A stretch of DNA of 64,000 nt from Nocardia stercoris (GCF_003696265.1 NZ_RFFH01000001.1:372001-436000), one strand, 5' to 3'; positions 9,451-20,847 are shown, numbered from the stretch's first letter. Numbers and translations are program-made. Notes: generated from the letters alone by a model not told the origin.

Positions 9451-9559
9451 CGCACTGCCCTCCCCGAGGCCCGCATCAGCCGGCCGGGCCCTCGCCACGC
9501 CGCACTCTACCGTTCGGGCAGTGGATTCGGTGGCGCGGCAACCGGATCTGACCGGTCTG

Positions 9560-10234
9560 TCAGGGCTGGCCCGGCTTGAGGAGGATGAACAGGCCGTGCG
9601 CTTCCGCGCACAGCCGCTCGCCGTCGTGCAGGGTGGCCCGCAGCCAGATCTTGCGGCCCTCCTGGCGTTCGGCCCGCGCGACCAGGGCGAGTTCCTTGTT
9701 CAGCGGGGTCACCGAGCGGTAGTCGACGGTCAGCGACGCGGTGCGGGTGATGCCCTTGCCGACCAGGGCCGCGGCCATGCCGAGGACGTCGTCGAAGGCG
9801 ACCACGACCTGCCCGCCGTGTGCGGCGCTGTTGCCGCCGAGGTGGAAGGTCCGGAAGGTGACGGTGGCCTCGACACCTTCGGGGCCGGCGGCGGTGACCA
9901 CGTAGGGCGGCAGGGTGATGTTGCCGCGCCCGGGCAGGTCGTGGCGGGTCCAGGTGGGTGAGGCCCATTCGTCGACCACGGCCTCGGCGAGGCGGGCGTT
10001 GAGGCCCTCGAGGGTGGCGATCGCCTCCTTGGCGAGCTCGTCGGAGGGGCTGATCAGCCGGACCCGGTCCATCAGGATGCGGGTCTGTTCGACCAGCTCA
10101 CCGAAGTGCGGGCCGCCGGCGACCGCGCCTTCGCCGGACTTGCGCCGGGCCGCGATGAGGTCGGCGACCGGCCGGAATCCGCCTTCGTGGTGCTCTTCGT
10201 TCGGCAGGGAATCGCCGGGGTGTGCCGTGGTCAT
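9560..10234 (-). CDS. PaaI-family hotdog thioesterase
   Basis: 224 residues from ATG 10234; a GTG at 10243 is an alternative start. The hotdog fold covers about 95-224. It has the PaaI-type active-site region HLGGNSAAHGGQVVVAFDD and a late strand ending in AHGLFILLKP. The N-terminal ~90 residues are helical and include DRVRLISPSDELAKEA, an extension seen in actinobacterial PaaI-like proteins. It probably hydrolyses an acyl-CoA thioester; the substrate is unknown. It lies between the two kinase-MFS genes on the same strand, 109 bp before copy 1, so co-transcription with copy 1 is possible. Confidence 0.85.
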   Translation of the reverse strand: MTTAHPGDSLPNEEHHEGGFRPVADLIAARRKSGEGAVAGGPHFGELVEQTRILMDRVRLISPSDELAKEAIATLEGLNARLAEAVVDEWASPTWTRHDLPGRGNITLPPYVVTAAGPEGVEATVTFRTFHLGGNSAAHGGQVVVAFDDVLGMAAALVGKGITRTASLTVDYRSVTPLNKELALVARAERQEGRKIWLRATLHDGERLCAEAHGLFILLKPGQP

Positions 10235-10685
10235 GTAGAACACGTTATCGTCCGGGGTTCGCTGGGTACTCCGAGAGGCCCCGATCGCCGGGTCGCGCGC
10301 GGGCGGTCGTTGCGCGCATTCGGCCGGGCGGCACCGGGCGGGCGGTCGGTTCCTGCGCGGAAATTCCGGCGGAAAGTCCGAATTACCACCGGTGCAATGG
10401 ATTCGGATGCGATCGCGGCGAAATCCGTTCGGCGCGTTGCGAATTTATGACGAGGAAATTCCTCCGAAATCGGTTAGAATTTTACCCGCGCACCAATTCA
10501 CCAGCCGCCGTTGCCGTTTCCGAGTGCCGGCAATCGGTCGGCTACGGCACGCCCATGGTGCCGTGCGCCGACGGCGGTGCGGCCGCCGAAGGGGGGTGGC
10601 CGCCCGGTGCGGTCGGAAGGCGGCGCCTCCGGCGCCGAGAGACCCGATCGATGGGGAAGACCGGGCCTTTCGGCGCCGAGCCGGA
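10235..10685. other. 451-bp intergenic region with short inverted repeats
   Basis: It separates the stop of kinase-MFS copy 2 from the thioesterase start. Next to copy 2 is a hairpin, CGGCGCC/GGCGCCG with a 3-base loop (10621-10637), a likely terminator for that gene. An AT-richer part (about 10359-10505) holds GGAAATTCC twice (10359-10367 and 10454-10462); the second lies within the inverted repeat GAGGAA-A-TTCCTC (10452-10464). It probably carries the thioesterase promoter. No gene is supported. Confidence 0.45.
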
Positions 10686-13058
10686 TCAGCGGACCGGGGT
10701 GTGCGAGGCCACAGTGGTGGCCGCCGGAGTTGTCCGCCCCCGGCTCACCAGCAGTACCGGCAACATGCCGAACAGCGCGAACGCGATCGGCACCAGCATC
10801 GCCGACCGTGCCGCCTCCCGTGCCGTGTGCTGCAGCACGTCACCGGTCGGCGCGGTCGACGCGGCCAGCCGCGAGCTGAGCAGGGCGCCCGTCACCGAAC
10901 GGCCCACCAAGATCCCCGTCTGGCCCGCGAGGATGAACAGTCCCGCCCCGGTGCCCACGTGCCCGCGTGGCACCCGGTGGGCGACGATGGTCGCGAGCGG
11001 AGTCCAGGACAAGACCGAGCCGAGCCCGGTCAGCGCTCCCGCCACCGTCAGCGTCGGAACCGCTGGCGCCGAGGTGATCGCCGCCAACTGTAGGACGGTC
11101 GCCACGAAGATCGAGCCGAAGCCGATGCCGGACATGGCCGCCGGATGCAGCCGGACCGCGAGGATCCCGCACCACGGAACGGCCACCACCGCCGCGGCCG
11201 TCGCCGGCAGCCACATCGCCGTCGACTCCCGCATCGACAGGTGCTGGGCCAGTTCGAGATACATGACCATGGTCGCGGCGGCCGAGGCCAGCGCGGCCCC
11301 CATGGCCGTCATGGCCAGCATGGACAACGCGACGTCACGGTCGCTCAGCAGTGCCCGCGTCGCCGCCTGGAGATCATCCGCGCCGGGGCGCGGCCGCCGC
11401 AGGATGAACACCGCGCCCAGCAGCAGGCTCGGCACCAGGAACAGCTCCCAGCTGATCGCACCCCAGTCGGAGACGCTCCACTGATCGATCCCGAGTGCGA
11501 ACAGGGTCAAGCTCAGCCCCCCGAGCGCCAGGCCCGGCACGCCCGCGCGGCCGCCCTGCGCGGGCAGGCTGGGCACCAGCACCGCGGTCATCACCAGTGT
11601 GCCGAGACTGATGGGTGCCGCGATCAGGAAGATCCAGCGCCAGCTCAGATCGGTGATCAGCGAGGCGTCGATGAACTGTCCGCCCAGCATCGAGACCATC
11701 GCGACCCCGGTCCACACACTCATCGCCATGGTCCGGCGACCGGACGGGACGATCCGGATCGCGACCGCCATCGCCTGGGGCATCACGTGCGCCGAGGCGA
11801 CACACAGCACCAGATAGGCCGCGGTCAGGCCCCAGAAGGTGCCCGACAAGCCGCATGTGATCGCGGCCAGGCAGAAGACGCCCAGGGCCGCCATCTGGAT
11901 GTTCTTGGGGCCGAACCGATCTCCGAGCCAGCCGGCGGTGATCAGCGGTACCGCCCAGCCCAGGTCGTGGATCGTGGTCAGCCAGTGCACCGAGTTCGAA
12001 TCGGCGTGCAGTTCCGACTGCAGGGCCCGCTCCGCCAGGGGTAGCGCCGATCCGGTGACGGTCACCAGGAACATACCCACGAGCAGTGAGAGGACCGCGG
12101 GCCACGGATTGTCGTCCGGCGCCGCGACCACGGTCCGCGGTACCGGCGTCGCGCGGCGGCCACGATCGGCCGGCGCGGCGGGCGGGCCCGGGTCGGGTTC
12201 CGATCCGGCGGCGGTGCCGTCCACGGTGCTCCCGCGTACCGCTGCCGTGGCGGCGGCGGCGAATTCGCCCGCACTGTCGTATCTTTCCGCCGGATCCTTG
12301 GCCATGCCCCGCGCCACCACCCGGCTCAGCTCGGCGGGCACGCCGGGACGGTCGATCGAGGGCACCGGCTTGATCAGGTGACCCGCGATGACCTGCGCCG
12401 AATCGGCCGCGGTGAACGGTGGTTCGCCGGTCAGCAGCGTAAACAGCGTGCACGCCAGCGAATACTGATCCGACCGGGCGTCCACGGCACCACCCGACAG
12501 CTGCTCGGGCGAGGCGTAATCCAGTGTGGCGGCGAAACTTCCGGTCACCGTGCTGGAAGCGTTCGCGCTCAGCTGCCGCGCGATCCCGAAATCGGTGAGC
12601 ACAGCCCGTTCCGGGCTCGCGGCCTCCGGTGCGGTGAGCAGGATGTTGGCCGGCTTCACATCCCGGTGCAGCACGCCCCGGCTGTGCGCGTGGTCCAGTG
12701 CGGTGGCGACGTCGCCGATGATGCGCACCGAGCGTTCCACCGCCGGAATCCGCGGCGTCGGCCGGCTCGCGTCGGTGCCGTGCACGTATTGCATTGCCAG
12801 CCAAGGCTGCCCGTTCTCCACGCCCTGGTCCAGCACAGCCACGATTCCCGGATGATCCAGGCCCGCAACCACACTCGACTCGCGCAGGAACCGCGCCCGC
12901 ATGTCGGCATCCTCGGATACATCGCGGTGCAACAGTTTCAGCGCCACCTTGCGTGGCAGGCGCGGATGCCGCGCCAGATAGACCGTGCCCATACCGCCCC
13001 GGCCGAGCACACCCTCGATCGCGTATCCGGCGAACGTCTCGCCGACTGCGGTACCCAC
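10686..13058 (-). CDS. Fused Ser/Thr protein kinase - 14-TM MFS protein (copy 2)
   Basis: 790 residues from GTG 13058, with GGGAGG six bases upstream. The kinase domain (about 10-270) aligns without gaps to copy 1 through the DFG motif: GRGGMG, Lys41, Glu60, HRDVKPAN (Asp133), Asp156, SPEQ. A linker rich in Pro and Arg follows. The MFS domain begins NPWPAVLSLLVG, much like the free DHA2 pump at 3-4.6 kb, and keeps motif A (LGDRFGPKN). TM1 lacks LDxTIV, and the TM5 antiporter motif is lost (GGQFIDA instead of GPxxGG). Fourteen membrane segments can be counted. Transport is therefore doubtful; sensing of a ligand or membrane state is the inference. It lies downstream of kgd, with a strong terminator between. 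Confidence 0.93.
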   Translation of the reverse strand: MGTAVGETFAGYAIEGVLGRGGMGTVYLARHPRLPRKVALKLLHRDVSEDADMRARFLRESSVVAGLDHPGIVAVLDQGVENGQPWLAMQYVHGTDASRPTPRIPAVERSVRIIGDVATALDHAHSRGVLHRDVKPANILLTAPEAASPERAVLTDFGIARQLSANASSTVTGSFAATLDYASPEQLSGGAVDARSDQYSLACTLFTLLTGEPPFTAADSAQVIAGHLIKPVPSIDRPGVPAELSRVVARGMAKDPAERYDSAGEFAAAATAAVRGSTVDGTAAGSEPDPGPPAAPADRGRRATPVPRTVVAAPDDNPWPAVLSLLVGMFLVTVTGSALPLAERALQSELHADSNSVHWLTTIHDLGWAVPLITAGWLGDRFGPKNIQMAALGVFCLAAITCGLSGTFWGLTAAYLVLCVASAHVMPQAMAVAIRIVPSGRRTMAMSVWTGVAMVSMLGGQFIDASLITDLSWRWIFLIAAPISLGTLVMTAVLVPSLPAQGGRAGVPGLALGGLSLTLFALGIDQWSVSDWGAISWELFLVPSLLLGAVFILRRPRPGADDLQAATRALLSDRDVALSMLAMTAMGAALASAAATMVMYLELAQHLSMRESTAMWLPATAAAVVAVPWCGILAVRLHPAAMSGIGFGSIFVATVLQLAAITSAPAVPTLTVAGALTGLGSVLSWTPLATIVAHRVPRGHVGTGAGLFILAGQTGILVGRSVTGALLSSRLAASTAPTGDVLQHTAREAARSAMLVPIAFALFGMLPVLLVSRGRTTPAATTVASHTPVR

Positions 13059-13155
13059 TGCCGTCCTCCCGCCCGCGCGACCGGGCGCGGAATCCTCACT
13101 GCGACACCGTCGAGCGAACTGATCGGTTCGTTCGGGGTTCCGGCAGCATCATACC

Positions 13156-13194
13156 GAGAGGCCCGACCACTCGCGGGGAGTGATCGGGCCTCTC
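13156..13194 (-). terminator. Strong hairpin terminator after kgd
   Basis: The arms at 13156-13166 and 13184-13194 pair over 11 bp, with a further 5-6 bp of pairing inside (CCACTC with GAGTG). It starts 20 bp past the kgd stop and lies before kinase-MFS copy 2, which points to separate transcription units. Confidence 0.7.
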
Positions 13195-13213
13195 GCACTT
13201 GCCGTTTCGGGTG

Positions 13214-16200
13214 CTACAGCTCCATGGCCAGTGCCTCGGAGACGATTCCGGCCTGCTCCACCGCGTGCACCTTGCTCGACCCCGAGGACGGGGCCGACAT
13301 GGGCCGGCGCGAGATACGGCGCAGCTTGCCCAACCGCTCCGGCAGCACCTCCGGCAGGTTCAGGCCGAAGAACGGCCACGCACCCTGGTTGGCCGGCTCC
13401 TCCTGCACCCACACCACCTCGGTGGCGTTCGGGTAGTGCTCCAGCTTCTCGTTCAGGCGGTAGGACGGGATCGGGTACAGCTGCTCGATCCGCACGATCG
13501 CGACATCGTCGCGGCCCTTCTTCGCCTTCTCGGCGGCCAGCTCGTAGTACAGCTTGCCGCTGGTCAGCAGGATCCGCTTCACCTTCGTCGGGTCACCGTC
13601 GCCGCTCTCGTACATCGGCTCCTCGAGCACCGACCGGAACTTGTTGTCGGTGAAGTCCTCGATGTTGGAGACCACGGCCTTGTTGCGCAGCATCGACTTC
13701 GGGGTGAAGACGATCAGCGGGCGGCGGATGCCGTCCAGCGCGTGCCGGCGCAGCAGGTGGAAGTAGTTCGACGGGGTCGACGGCACCGCCACCGTCATCG
13801 AACCCTCCGCGCACAGCTGCAGGAAGCGCTCGATGCGGCCCGAGGTGTGGTCCGGGCCCTGGCCCTCGTGACCGTGCGGCAGCAGCAGCACGACCTCCGA
13901 GAGCTGACCCCACTTCGCCTCACCGGAGGAGATGAACTCGTCGATGATCGACTGCGCGCCGTTGACGAAGTCACCGAACTGCGCCTCCCACAACACGAGT
14001 GCGTCCGGGTTACCTAGCGAATAGCCGTACTCGAACCCGACCGCCGCGTACTCCGACAGCGCGGAGTCGTGCACGGCGAACCAGCCCGGGTCCTTGCTGT
14101 GGATGTTGTGCAGCGGGGTGTACTCGGCACCGGTCTGCCGGTCGATGATCACGCAGTGGCGCTGCGAGAACGTGCCACGCCGGGAGTCCTGACCGGTGAG
14201 GCGCACCGCGCGGCCCTCGTCGATCAGCGAACCGAAGGCCAGCAGCTCGGCGAACGCCCAGTCCACCTTGCCCTCGTAGGCCATCTCGCGCCGCTTGTCC
14301 AGCACCGGCTGCACGCGCGGGTGCACGTGGAACTCGGCGGGCACGTCGACGAACGAGTCACCGATGCGCTGCAGCACGCTCTTGTCCACCGCGGTGACCA
14401 CGGTCGGCGGCACCGGCTGGTCGCCCTCGACCGACGGGCTCGGGGTGGCCTGGTACTTCTCCAGCTCCCGGACCTCGTTGAACACGCGTTCCAGCTGACC
14501 CTGGTAGTCGCGGAGCGCGTCCTCGGCCTCCTTCATGGAGATGTCGCCACGGCCGATCAGCGATTCGGTGTAGGACTTGCGGACGCTGCGCTTGGTGTCG
14601 ATGACGTCGTACATGTACGGCTGGGTCATCGACGGGTCGTCGCCCTCGTTGTGGCCGCGACGGCGGTAGCAGATCAGGTCGATGACCACGTCCTTGTGGA
14701 ACTGCTGCCGGTAGTCGACCGCCAGGCGCGCCACCCAGGCACAGGCCTCCGGGTCGTCACCGTTGACGTGGAAGATCGGCGCGCCGATGAACTTCGCGAT
14801 GTCGGTGCAGTATTCGGTGGACCGGCTGTATTCCGGCGCGGTGGTGAAACCGATCTGGTTGTTCACCACGATGTGGATCGTGCCACCCACCCGGTAGCCG
14901 CGCAGGCCCGACAGGTTCAGCGTCTCGGCGACCACACCCTGACCGGCGAACGCTGCGTCACCGTGCAGCATCATCGGCACGACCGAGAAGGTGCGCGCTT
15001 CCTCGCCGCGGGCGATCAGGTCTTCCTTGGTGAGCAGGTCCTGCTTGGCGCGGACCAGACCTTCCAGGACCGGGTCGACAGCCTCGAGGTGCGACGGGTT
15101 CGCGGTCAGCGACACGTCGATCTCGTTGTCGCCGAACATCTGGAAGTACTTGCCGTGCGCGCCCAGGTGGTACTTCACATCACCCGAGCCGTGCGTGCCG
15201 GCCGGGTTCATGTTGCCCTCGAACTCGGTGAAGATCTTCGAGTAGGGCTTGCCCACGATGTTGGCCAGCACGTTCAGCCGACCGCGGTGCGGCATACCGA
15301 TCACGACCTCGTCGAGGGCGTACTCGGCGCACTGGTCGATGACGGCGTCCATCATCGGGATGACCGACTCGGCACCCTCGAGCGAGAAGCGCTTCTGGCC
15401 GACGTACTTGGTCTGCAGAAAGGTCTCGAAGGCCTCGGCCGCGTTCAGCCGCGACATCAGATACTTCTGCTGGGCGACGGTCGGCTTCTCGTGCTTCTGC
15501 TCGACCCGGTCCTGGATCCAGTGCAGCTGCTCCGGGTCCAGGATGTGGGTGTATTCGACGCCCACGTGCCGGCAGTACGCGTCGCGCAGGATCGACAGCA
15601 CGTCGCGCAGCTTCATCCGGTCCTTGCCGTGGAAGCCGGCCACGTTGAATTCGCGGTCGAGGTCCCAGAGGGTGAGGCCGTGTGCGGAGATGTCCAGGTC
15701 GGGGTGGCTGTGGAACTTGTCCTTCACCAGGCGCAGCGGGTCGGTGTCGGCCATCAGGTGGCCGCGGCTGCGGAAGGCCGAGATGACCTCCTGCACGCGC
15801 ACGCTCTTGTCGACACCGAATTCCTGGATGTCGGTGCGCCAGCGGACCGGCTCGTAGGGCACGCCCATGCCGTGGAAGATCTCGTCGTAGAACTCGTCGG
15901 AGATCAGCAGCTTGTGGACGGTCTTGAGGAAGTCGCCCGACTCCGCGCCCTGGATGATGCGGTGGTCGTAGGTGGAGGTCAGGGTCATCAGCTTGCCGAT
16001 GCCGATCTCCGCGAGGCGGGCCTCGTTCATGCCCTGGTACTCGGCCGGGTACTCCATGGCACCGGCGCCGATGATCGCGCCCTGGCCCGGCATGAGGCGC
16101 GGCACCGAGTGGTTGGTGCCGATGGTGCCGGGGTTGGTGAGCGAGATGGTGACGCCGCTGAAGTCGTCGGCGCCGAGCTTGCCGTCGCGGGCACGGCGCA

Positions 16201-16954
16201 CGATGTCCTCGTAGGCGCTGTGGAACTGGGCGAAACTCATCGTCTCGCAGTTCTTGATCGCGGCCACCACCAGCGTGCGGACGCCGCCCTTGCCCGGTAG
16301 GTCGATGGCCAGGCCGAGGTTGGTGTGCGCGGGGGTGATCGCGTTCGGCTTGCCGTCCACCTCGGCGAAGTGCCGGTTCATGTTCGGGAAGGACTTGATG
16401 CCCTGCACGATGGCGTAACCCAGCAGGTGGGTGAACGAGATCTTGCCACCGCGGGTGCGGGCCAGGTGGTTGTTGATGACCAGGCGGTTGTCGATCATCA
16501 GTTTCGCGGGGATGGCCCGCACGCTGGTGGCGGTGGGCAGCGTGAGCGACGCCGACATGTTCTTGACGATGGCGGCGGCCGGGCCGCGCAGGACCTGGGC
16601 CTGGTCCTCGGCCAGCACCGGGACCTGCGGCGCGACCGGGGCGTTGGAGGCGGGGGCGGGGGTGGTCTGCGGCTGCCCGGCGCGGGCGGCCGGCGGCGCG
16701 GCGGCCGCGGAGGCGGCCGGGACGACCTTCGGCGCGGGCGGCATCACCGGGGCGGGCGCGGGGGCTGCGGTAGCGGCTGAGGTCGGAGCATCGGCGGCAG
16801 GAGCACCCGTCGGATCACCGGGCTGCTCGGGCGTGTAGTCCGCGAGGAACTCGTGCCAGCTCTCATCGACCGACGAGGGGTCTTGCTTGTACTTCTGGTA
16901 CATCTCGTCGACGAGCCACTGGTTCTGTCCGAACTGGGAAATTGAACTGCTCAC
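13214..16954 (-). CDS. kgd: Multifunctional 2-oxoglutarate metabolism enzyme (E1o/E2o-like; alpha-ketoglutarate decarboxylase)
   Basis: 1246 residues from GTG 16954 ([13 protein letters not shown]...), which matches the usual N-terminus of the family; an ATG at 16972 would add six residues. After the N-terminal segment comes an Ala/Pro-rich linker (about 45-110). Then comes an E2o-like succinyltransferase domain, with catalytic HRIIQG near 335. The C-terminal ~880 residues form the thiamine-diphosphate dehydrogenase, with [10 protein letters not shown] and [10 protein letters not shown] binding the cofactor. In actinobacteria this protein serves the 2-oxoglutarate dehydrogenase complex with Lpd and DlaT, and also shows decarboxylase and carboligase activity. 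The family is inhibited by the FHA protein GarA, itself a substrate of Ser/Thr kinases. The adjacent kinase genes may be unrelated to that. Confidence 0.97.
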   Translation of the reverse strand: MSSSISQFGQNQWLVDEMYQKYKQDPSSVDESWHEFLADYTPEQPGDPTGAPAADAPTSAATAAPAPAPVMPPAPKVVPAASAAAAPPAARAGQPQTTPAPASNAPVAPQVPVLAEDQAQVLRGPAAAIVKNMSASLTLPTATSVRAIPAKLMIDNRLVINNHLARTRGGKISFTHLLGYAIVQGIKSFPNMNRHFAEVDGKPNAITPAHTNLGLAIDLPGKGGVRTLVVAAIKNCETMSFAQFHSAYEDIVRRARDGKLGADDFSGVTISLTNPGTIGTNHSVPRLMPGQGAIIGAGAMEYPAEYQGMNEARLAEIGIGKLMTLTSTYDHRIIQGAESGDFLKTVHKLLISDEFYDEIFHGMGVPYEPVRWRTDIQEFGVDKSVRVQEVISAFRSRGHLMADTDPLRLVKDKFHSHPDLDISAHGLTLWDLDREFNVAGFHGKDRMKLRDVLSILRDAYCRHVGVEYTHILDPEQLHWIQDRVEQKHEKPTVAQQKYLMSRLNAAEAFETFLQTKYVGQKRFSLEGAESVIPMMDAVIDQCAEYALDEVVIGMPHRGRLNVLANIVGKPYSKIFTEFEGNMNPAGTHGSGDVKYHLGAHGKYFQMFGDNEIDVSLTANPSHLEAVDPVLEGLVRAKQDLLTKEDLIARGEEARTFSVVPMMLHGDAAFAGQGVVAETLNLSGLRGYRVGGTIHIVVNNQIGFTTAPEYSRSTEYCTDIAKFIGAPIFHVNGDDPEACAWVARLAVDYRQQFHKDVVIDLICYRRRGHNEGDDPSMTQPYMYDVIDTKRSVRKSYTESLIGRGDISMKEAEDALRDYQGQLERVFNEVRELEKYQATPSPSVEGDQPVPPTVVTAVDKSVLQRIGDSFVDVPAEFHVHPRVQPVLDKRREMAYEGKVDWAFAELLAFGSLIDEGRAVRLTGQDSRRGTFSQRHCVIIDRQTGAEYTPLHNIHSKDPGWFAVHDSALSEYAAVGFEYGYSLGNPDALVLWEAQFGDFVNGAQSIIDEFISSGEAKWGQLSEVVLLLPHGHEGQGPDHTSGRIERFLQLCAEGSMTVAVPSTPSNYFHLLRRHALDGIRRPLIVFTPKSMLRNKAVVSNIEDFTDNKFRSVLEEPMYESGDGDPTKVKRILLTSGKLYYELAAEKAKKGRDDVAIVRIEQLYPIPSYRLNEKLEHYPNATEVVWVQEEPANQGAWPFFGLNLPEVLPERLGKLRRISRRPMSAPSSGSSKVHAVEQAGIVSEALAMEL

Positions 16955-17078
16955 AGCAGGTGTTCGCCTCATTTCGTTCTTCGCGCTGCGACGTTTGTGA
17001 CGTGCCCGGCACGGGTACTCCGGCGGTTCCGCCGGTGCGCCCTCTGTTGAGGATAGGCCCAGCCGGAAGACGCGACGG

Positions 17079-20000
17079 TTATGGACCGCCGGTCGGTCCG
17101 ACCCTCATAGATGTCGACTCGTCCTCCGACGACAATATTCCTACGGTGTTCTCGGCTGCTCGCCAGAGTCGGTAATACTGACCAGTAGCCGCGAGCAACT
17201 CCGGATGGGTGCCGATTTCGGTGATCCGGCCGTGTGCGACGACGGCGATCCGGTCGGCCCGCGCGGCGGTCGCCAGCCGGTGCGCGACGATCACCGCCGT
17301 CCGGCCGGCCATGAGAGATGCGCTGGCCGCCAAGACTTTCTCCTCGCTGTCGGGGTCCAGCACCGCCGTCGCTTCGTCGAGCAACAGCAGGTCCGGGTCG
17401 ACCAGTTCTGCCCGGGCGAGCGCGACCAGCTGCCGCTGCCCGGCGGACAGTCCGCGGCCGCCCTCGCCGACCGGTTGCCGCATGCCGTGCGCCAATCCGG
17501 AGATCATCTCCAGCGCGCCGACCGCCGCGGCCGCGCGTTCGATTTCCGCCGGGCTCGCGAAAGTTTTCCCGAATGCAATATTGCTCGCAATGTCGCCACT
17601 GAACAAGTGAGCTTCCTGCGGTACGACGCCGAGCCGGGCGCGGTAGTCCGACAGCCGATAGTCGCGGATGTCGATTCCGTCCATTCGAATCGCGCCCGTT
17701 TCCGATTCGTCCGGTTCGGCGGCGGCGGGCGGCAAGTCGTAGAGCCGGGCGAGCAACTTCACGATCGTGGACTTGCCGGCGCCGGTCTCACCCACCAGGG
17801 CGAGGGTGGTCCCGGCCGGCACGTGCAACGAAACATCTTCTAGCGCAGGGTTTTTCGCTTCCGAATAGCGGAAATTCACTCCCTCCAGAGCTATTTCGCC
17901 GCGCAGGTGCCCGGTGATCGGGGCCGGCTCGGCCGGGTCCGGGGCGATCGAGGACGGCGTGCGCAGCAGGGCGCCGATCCGGGTCAGACCCACCCGGGCC
18001 TGCTGGTACCCGTCGAACACCTGCGAGAGCTGCAGGATCGGGTTGAACAGCAGCGTCAGGTACAGCACGAACGCCACCAGGGTCCCGGCGGTGTTGCTGC
18101 CGCGCGCCACCTGGTGGGCGCCGACGTAGACCACCGCCGCCTGCGCGACATCCGACCATGCGATGAAGAAGCCGAAATACAGCGCGATCGCCCGTTGCGC
18201 CCGGGTCCGGGCCACCCGGTACGCCTCGGAATAGCCGGAGAACCGTTGCGCGGCGGCCGATTCCGCGCGGTAGGCCTGCACCGCCCGCAATCCGGTGATG
18301 TTCTCGCTGAAATCGGCGTTCACCACCGAGACCCGCTCCCGGGCCGCGCTGTAGGCGGCCGAGGACACCCGCCGGAACTGCCACGTCGCCAGCACCAGCG
18401 GCGACAACATCGCGAAGACCAGCAGCGCCAGACCGGAATCGATGAACAGCAGCGCGACCGCGATGCCCGAACAGGTCAGCACGCTGACCAGCGCCGTTCC
18501 CAGCCCGGTCTGCAGGAAGGTCGACAGCGCGTCGATATCGGTGGTCATCCGGGTCATGATCCGGCCGGACAGTTCCCGCTCGTAGAAATCGAGCCCCAGC
18601 CGTTGCAGGTGCGCGAAACACCGGATCCGCAGGCCGTAGAGCAGCCGCTCACCCGCCCGCATGGCCGCCAGCGTGCCGGCGGAGTCGTTGCACCAGCTGA
18701 ACGCCACGAGCACCGCTCCGATCACCGCCGCGGCGGCCAGCGCGCCCGGCCGGTGACCGGCGACGCCCGAGTCGAGCGCGAACCGGCTCAAGGCGGGGAA
18801 GGCCACGCCCGCAAGGGAATTCAGTGCCAGCGAGACCACAACCAAGGCCAACGTCCACCGCACCGGCCGCAACAGCCGCCACAGCGAGGTGTCGGTGGGC
18901 CCGGGTGTCTCGGTGGCCGGTTGCGGTGCGGTGCCGGACGTCTGTTGCCGCACGTAGGCGGCCAGATCGGCGTCCAGGACCTGGCCGGGGGTGTCGGTGG
19001 CGGGCGGCAGTCGGCGCAGCTGTGCGCGGACCTCTTCGGGCACCTCGGCGGATTCGGCGGGAACCGGCGGCGGCCACAGCGTGCCGGCCTGCTCGAACCG
19101 CTGTGGTTCCGGCAGCCGGACCACCCGGTCGGCGTGCGCGAGCGTGGACTCGCGGTGGGCCAGGATGATCGTGGTGCGGCCGCCGTTGGGCAGCGCCGCG
19201 AAGATGGCCGCCTCGGTGACGGCGTCGACCGCCGAGGTCGCGTCGTCCAGGACCAGGATGCGCGGGTCGGCGAGCAGGGCGCGGGCCAGGGCGAGTCGCT
19301 GTCGCTGGCCGCCGGACAGGGTGAGACCGCGTTCGCCGACCACCGTCCGGTATCCGTCGGGCAGGTCGTCGATGAAGGTGTCGGCCGCGGCCAGTTTCGC
19401 GGCCGCCTCGATTTCCTCCTGGCTCGCGTCCGGCCGGCCGAGCGCGATATTGGCGGCGATGGTGTCGGAGAACAGGAACGGCTCGTCGAACACCACCCCG
19501 ACCGCCGCGCGCAGCTCCGCCGCGGGCACGTTCGCCACGTCGACCTCGGCGCCGGTGGTGTCGTGCAGCAGGACGCAACCGTGGTCCGGCGCGAAGATCC
19601 GCGGCAGCAGCAGGGCCAGCGTGGACTTCCCGGAGCCGGCCGGGCCGATCACCGCGACCGTCTCACCCGGCGCGACCCGCAGGTCCAGGTCGCGCAGCAC
19701 CGGGCGGTCCGGGTCGTAACCGAAGGTGACGTCGCGGAACTCGACACCCAGCGGGCCGGCCGGAACCGGTTGCGGCCGTTCGGGATCGACCGCGGCGGGC
19801 GCGTCGTCGATCACCTGGAAGACGCGTTCGGCGGCGGCCCGGGTCAGCTGGGCCTGCACCACCATGCTGCCCACCACCCGCGACGCGCCCGCCAACAGCG
19901 TCACGTACCCGGCGAACGCGAGGAAGGTGCCGACACCGATCCCGCCGTGCAGGGCCAGCACACCACCGAGCCCGATCACGATCACCTGCCCGGCCTGCGG

Positions 20001-20774
20001 CACCGCGGCCAGCGTCGGCGCGAACCGGGCGTCGATGCGGGCGGCCCGCATCCGGTCGGAGTAGAGCGTGCGGGCGTGCTCCTCGAGCACGCCGACCATG
20101 CGGGCCTCCTGGCCGAAACCCTTCACCACCCGCACACCGGCGACCGATTCCTGCACGTGCTGGGCGACCTCGGCGGCCTGCTGCTGCGCGGCCCAGGTTG
20201 CCGCGTGCAGCCGCGGCCGGGTGCGGTAGACCACCGCGAGCATCACCGGCACCGTCAGCAGCGCGGCTGCCGCCAGCAGCGGCGACAGCACGAACATGAT
20301 CACGGCCGCCAGCACCACGATCAGCAGCTGCGCGATCGACAGCGGTGCCATCGCCAACAGACCTTGGACCTGCTGCAGGTCGCTGATCGAACGGGAGATG
20401 ACCTGCCCGGTCCGCAGCCGGTTCTGGGTCGGCCCGTCGTAGCGGTGGACGGCCCGCAGCACCGACACCCGAAGCCGGTGCTGCACGTCGAGCGCCAGCT
20501 GCCCGGCCAGCCAGCGCCGGCCGTACGAGGTCAGGAACCGGACCACGGCCAGCATCACGATCAGCCCCGACACCACGGTGATCGCACGGGTGTCGGCCCG
20601 CACGGCGCTGTCGAGCGCCGCCCGGGCCGCCAGCGGCATGACGACCTCCACCCCGGCACCGGCGAGGACGGCGGCGATCGTGCCGGTCAGCAGCCCCGGC
20701 CGCTGCCGGGTGATCGTCCACAGTCGCCGCAGCCAGCCGGGGTCGGATCGGTCGGTCCGCGCAGTCTCACTCAT
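17079..20774 (-). CDS. Single-chain ABC exporter (TMD-NBD-TMD-NBD) with unequal ATP sites
   Basis: 1231 residues from ATG 20774 ([11 protein letters not shown]). Each half has about six membrane segments followed by an ATPase domain. NBD1: Walker [10 protein letters not shown], signature LSGGQ, Walker B ending LDDATSAVD, so Asp replaces the catalytic Glu. NBD2: Walker [10 protein letters not shown], signature LSAGQ, Walker [10 protein letters not shown]. In a head-to-tail sandwich, the Asp of NBD1 faces the altered LSAGQ of NBD2, giving one degenerate and one competent site, as in heterodimeric exporters such as TM287/288. Both H-loop histidines are present. Most members of this type export drugs or lipids; the substrate is unknown. 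It lies 124 bp upstream of kgd on the same strand, with no clear terminator between. A candidate -10 (TATCCT on the minus strand, 17051-17056) could serve kgd. Confidence 0.93.
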   Translation of the reverse strand: MSETARTDRSDPGWLRRLWTITRQRPGLLTGTIAAVLAGAGVEVVMPLAARAALDSAVRADTRAITVVSGLIVMLAVVRFLTSYGRRWLAGQLALDVQHRLRVSVLRAVHRYDGPTQNRLRTGQVISRSISDLQQVQGLLAMAPLSIAQLLIVVLAAVIMFVLSPLLAAAALLTVPVMLAVVYRTRPRLHAATWAAQQQAAEVAQHVQESVAGVRVVKGFGQEARMVGVLEEHARTLYSDRMRAARIDARFAPTLAAVPQAGQVIVIGLGGVLALHGGIGVGTFLAFAGYVTLLAGASRVVGSMVVQAQLTRAAAERVFQVIDDAPAAVDPERPQPVPAGPLGVEFRDVTFGYDPDRPVLRDLDLRVAPGETVAVIGPAGSGKSTLALLLPRIFAPDHGCVLLHDTTGAEVDVANVPAAELRAAVGVVFDEPFLFSDTIAANIALGRPDASQEEIEAAAKLAAADTFIDDLPDGYRTVVGERGLTLSGGQRQRLALARALLADPRILVLDDATSAVDAVTEAAIFAALPNGGRTTIILAHRESTLAHADRVVRLPEPQRFEQAGTLWPPPVPAESAEVPEEVRAQLRRLPPATDTPGQVLDADLAAYVRQQTSGTAPQPATETPGPTDTSLWRLLRPVRWTLALVVVSLALNSLAGVAFPALSRFALDSGVAGHRPGALAAAAVIGAVLVAFSWCNDSAGTLAAMRAGERLLYGLRIRCFAHLQRLGLDFYERELSGRIMTRMTTDIDALSTFLQTGLGTALVSVLTCSGIAVALLFIDSGLALLVFAMLSPLVLATWQFRRVSSAAYSAARERVSVVNADFSENITGLRAVQAYRAESAAAQRFSGYSEAYRVARTRAQRAIALYFGFFIAWSDVAQAAVVYVGAHQVARGSNTAGTLVAFVLYLTLLFNPILQLSQVFDGYQQARVGLTRIGALLRTPSSIAPDPAEPAPITGHLRGEIALEGVNFRYSEAKNPALEDVSLHVPAGTTLALVGETGAGKSTIVKLLARLYDLPPAAAEPDESETGAIRMDGIDIRDYRLSDYRARLGVVPQEAHLFSGDIASNIAFGKTFASPAEIERAAAAVGALEMISGLAHGMRQPVGEGGRGLSAGQRQLVALARAELVDPDLLLLDEATAVLDPDSEEKVLAASASLMAGRTAVIVAHRLATAARADRIAVVAHGRITEIGTHPELLAATGQYYRLWRAAENTVGILSSEDESTSMRVGPTGGP

Positions 20775-20847
20775 CGGAATCGACGGTACCCACCGGCCCT
20801 GACAAGCCGCCTCCGTGTTCGCAGCCGGCACATCCGCGCCCTGCCGG

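Noticed and set aside
7093..13058. Kinase-MFS fusions as assembly or frameshift artefacts
   Set aside because: Two independent copies have the same architecture, uninterrupted frames and matching linker positions.
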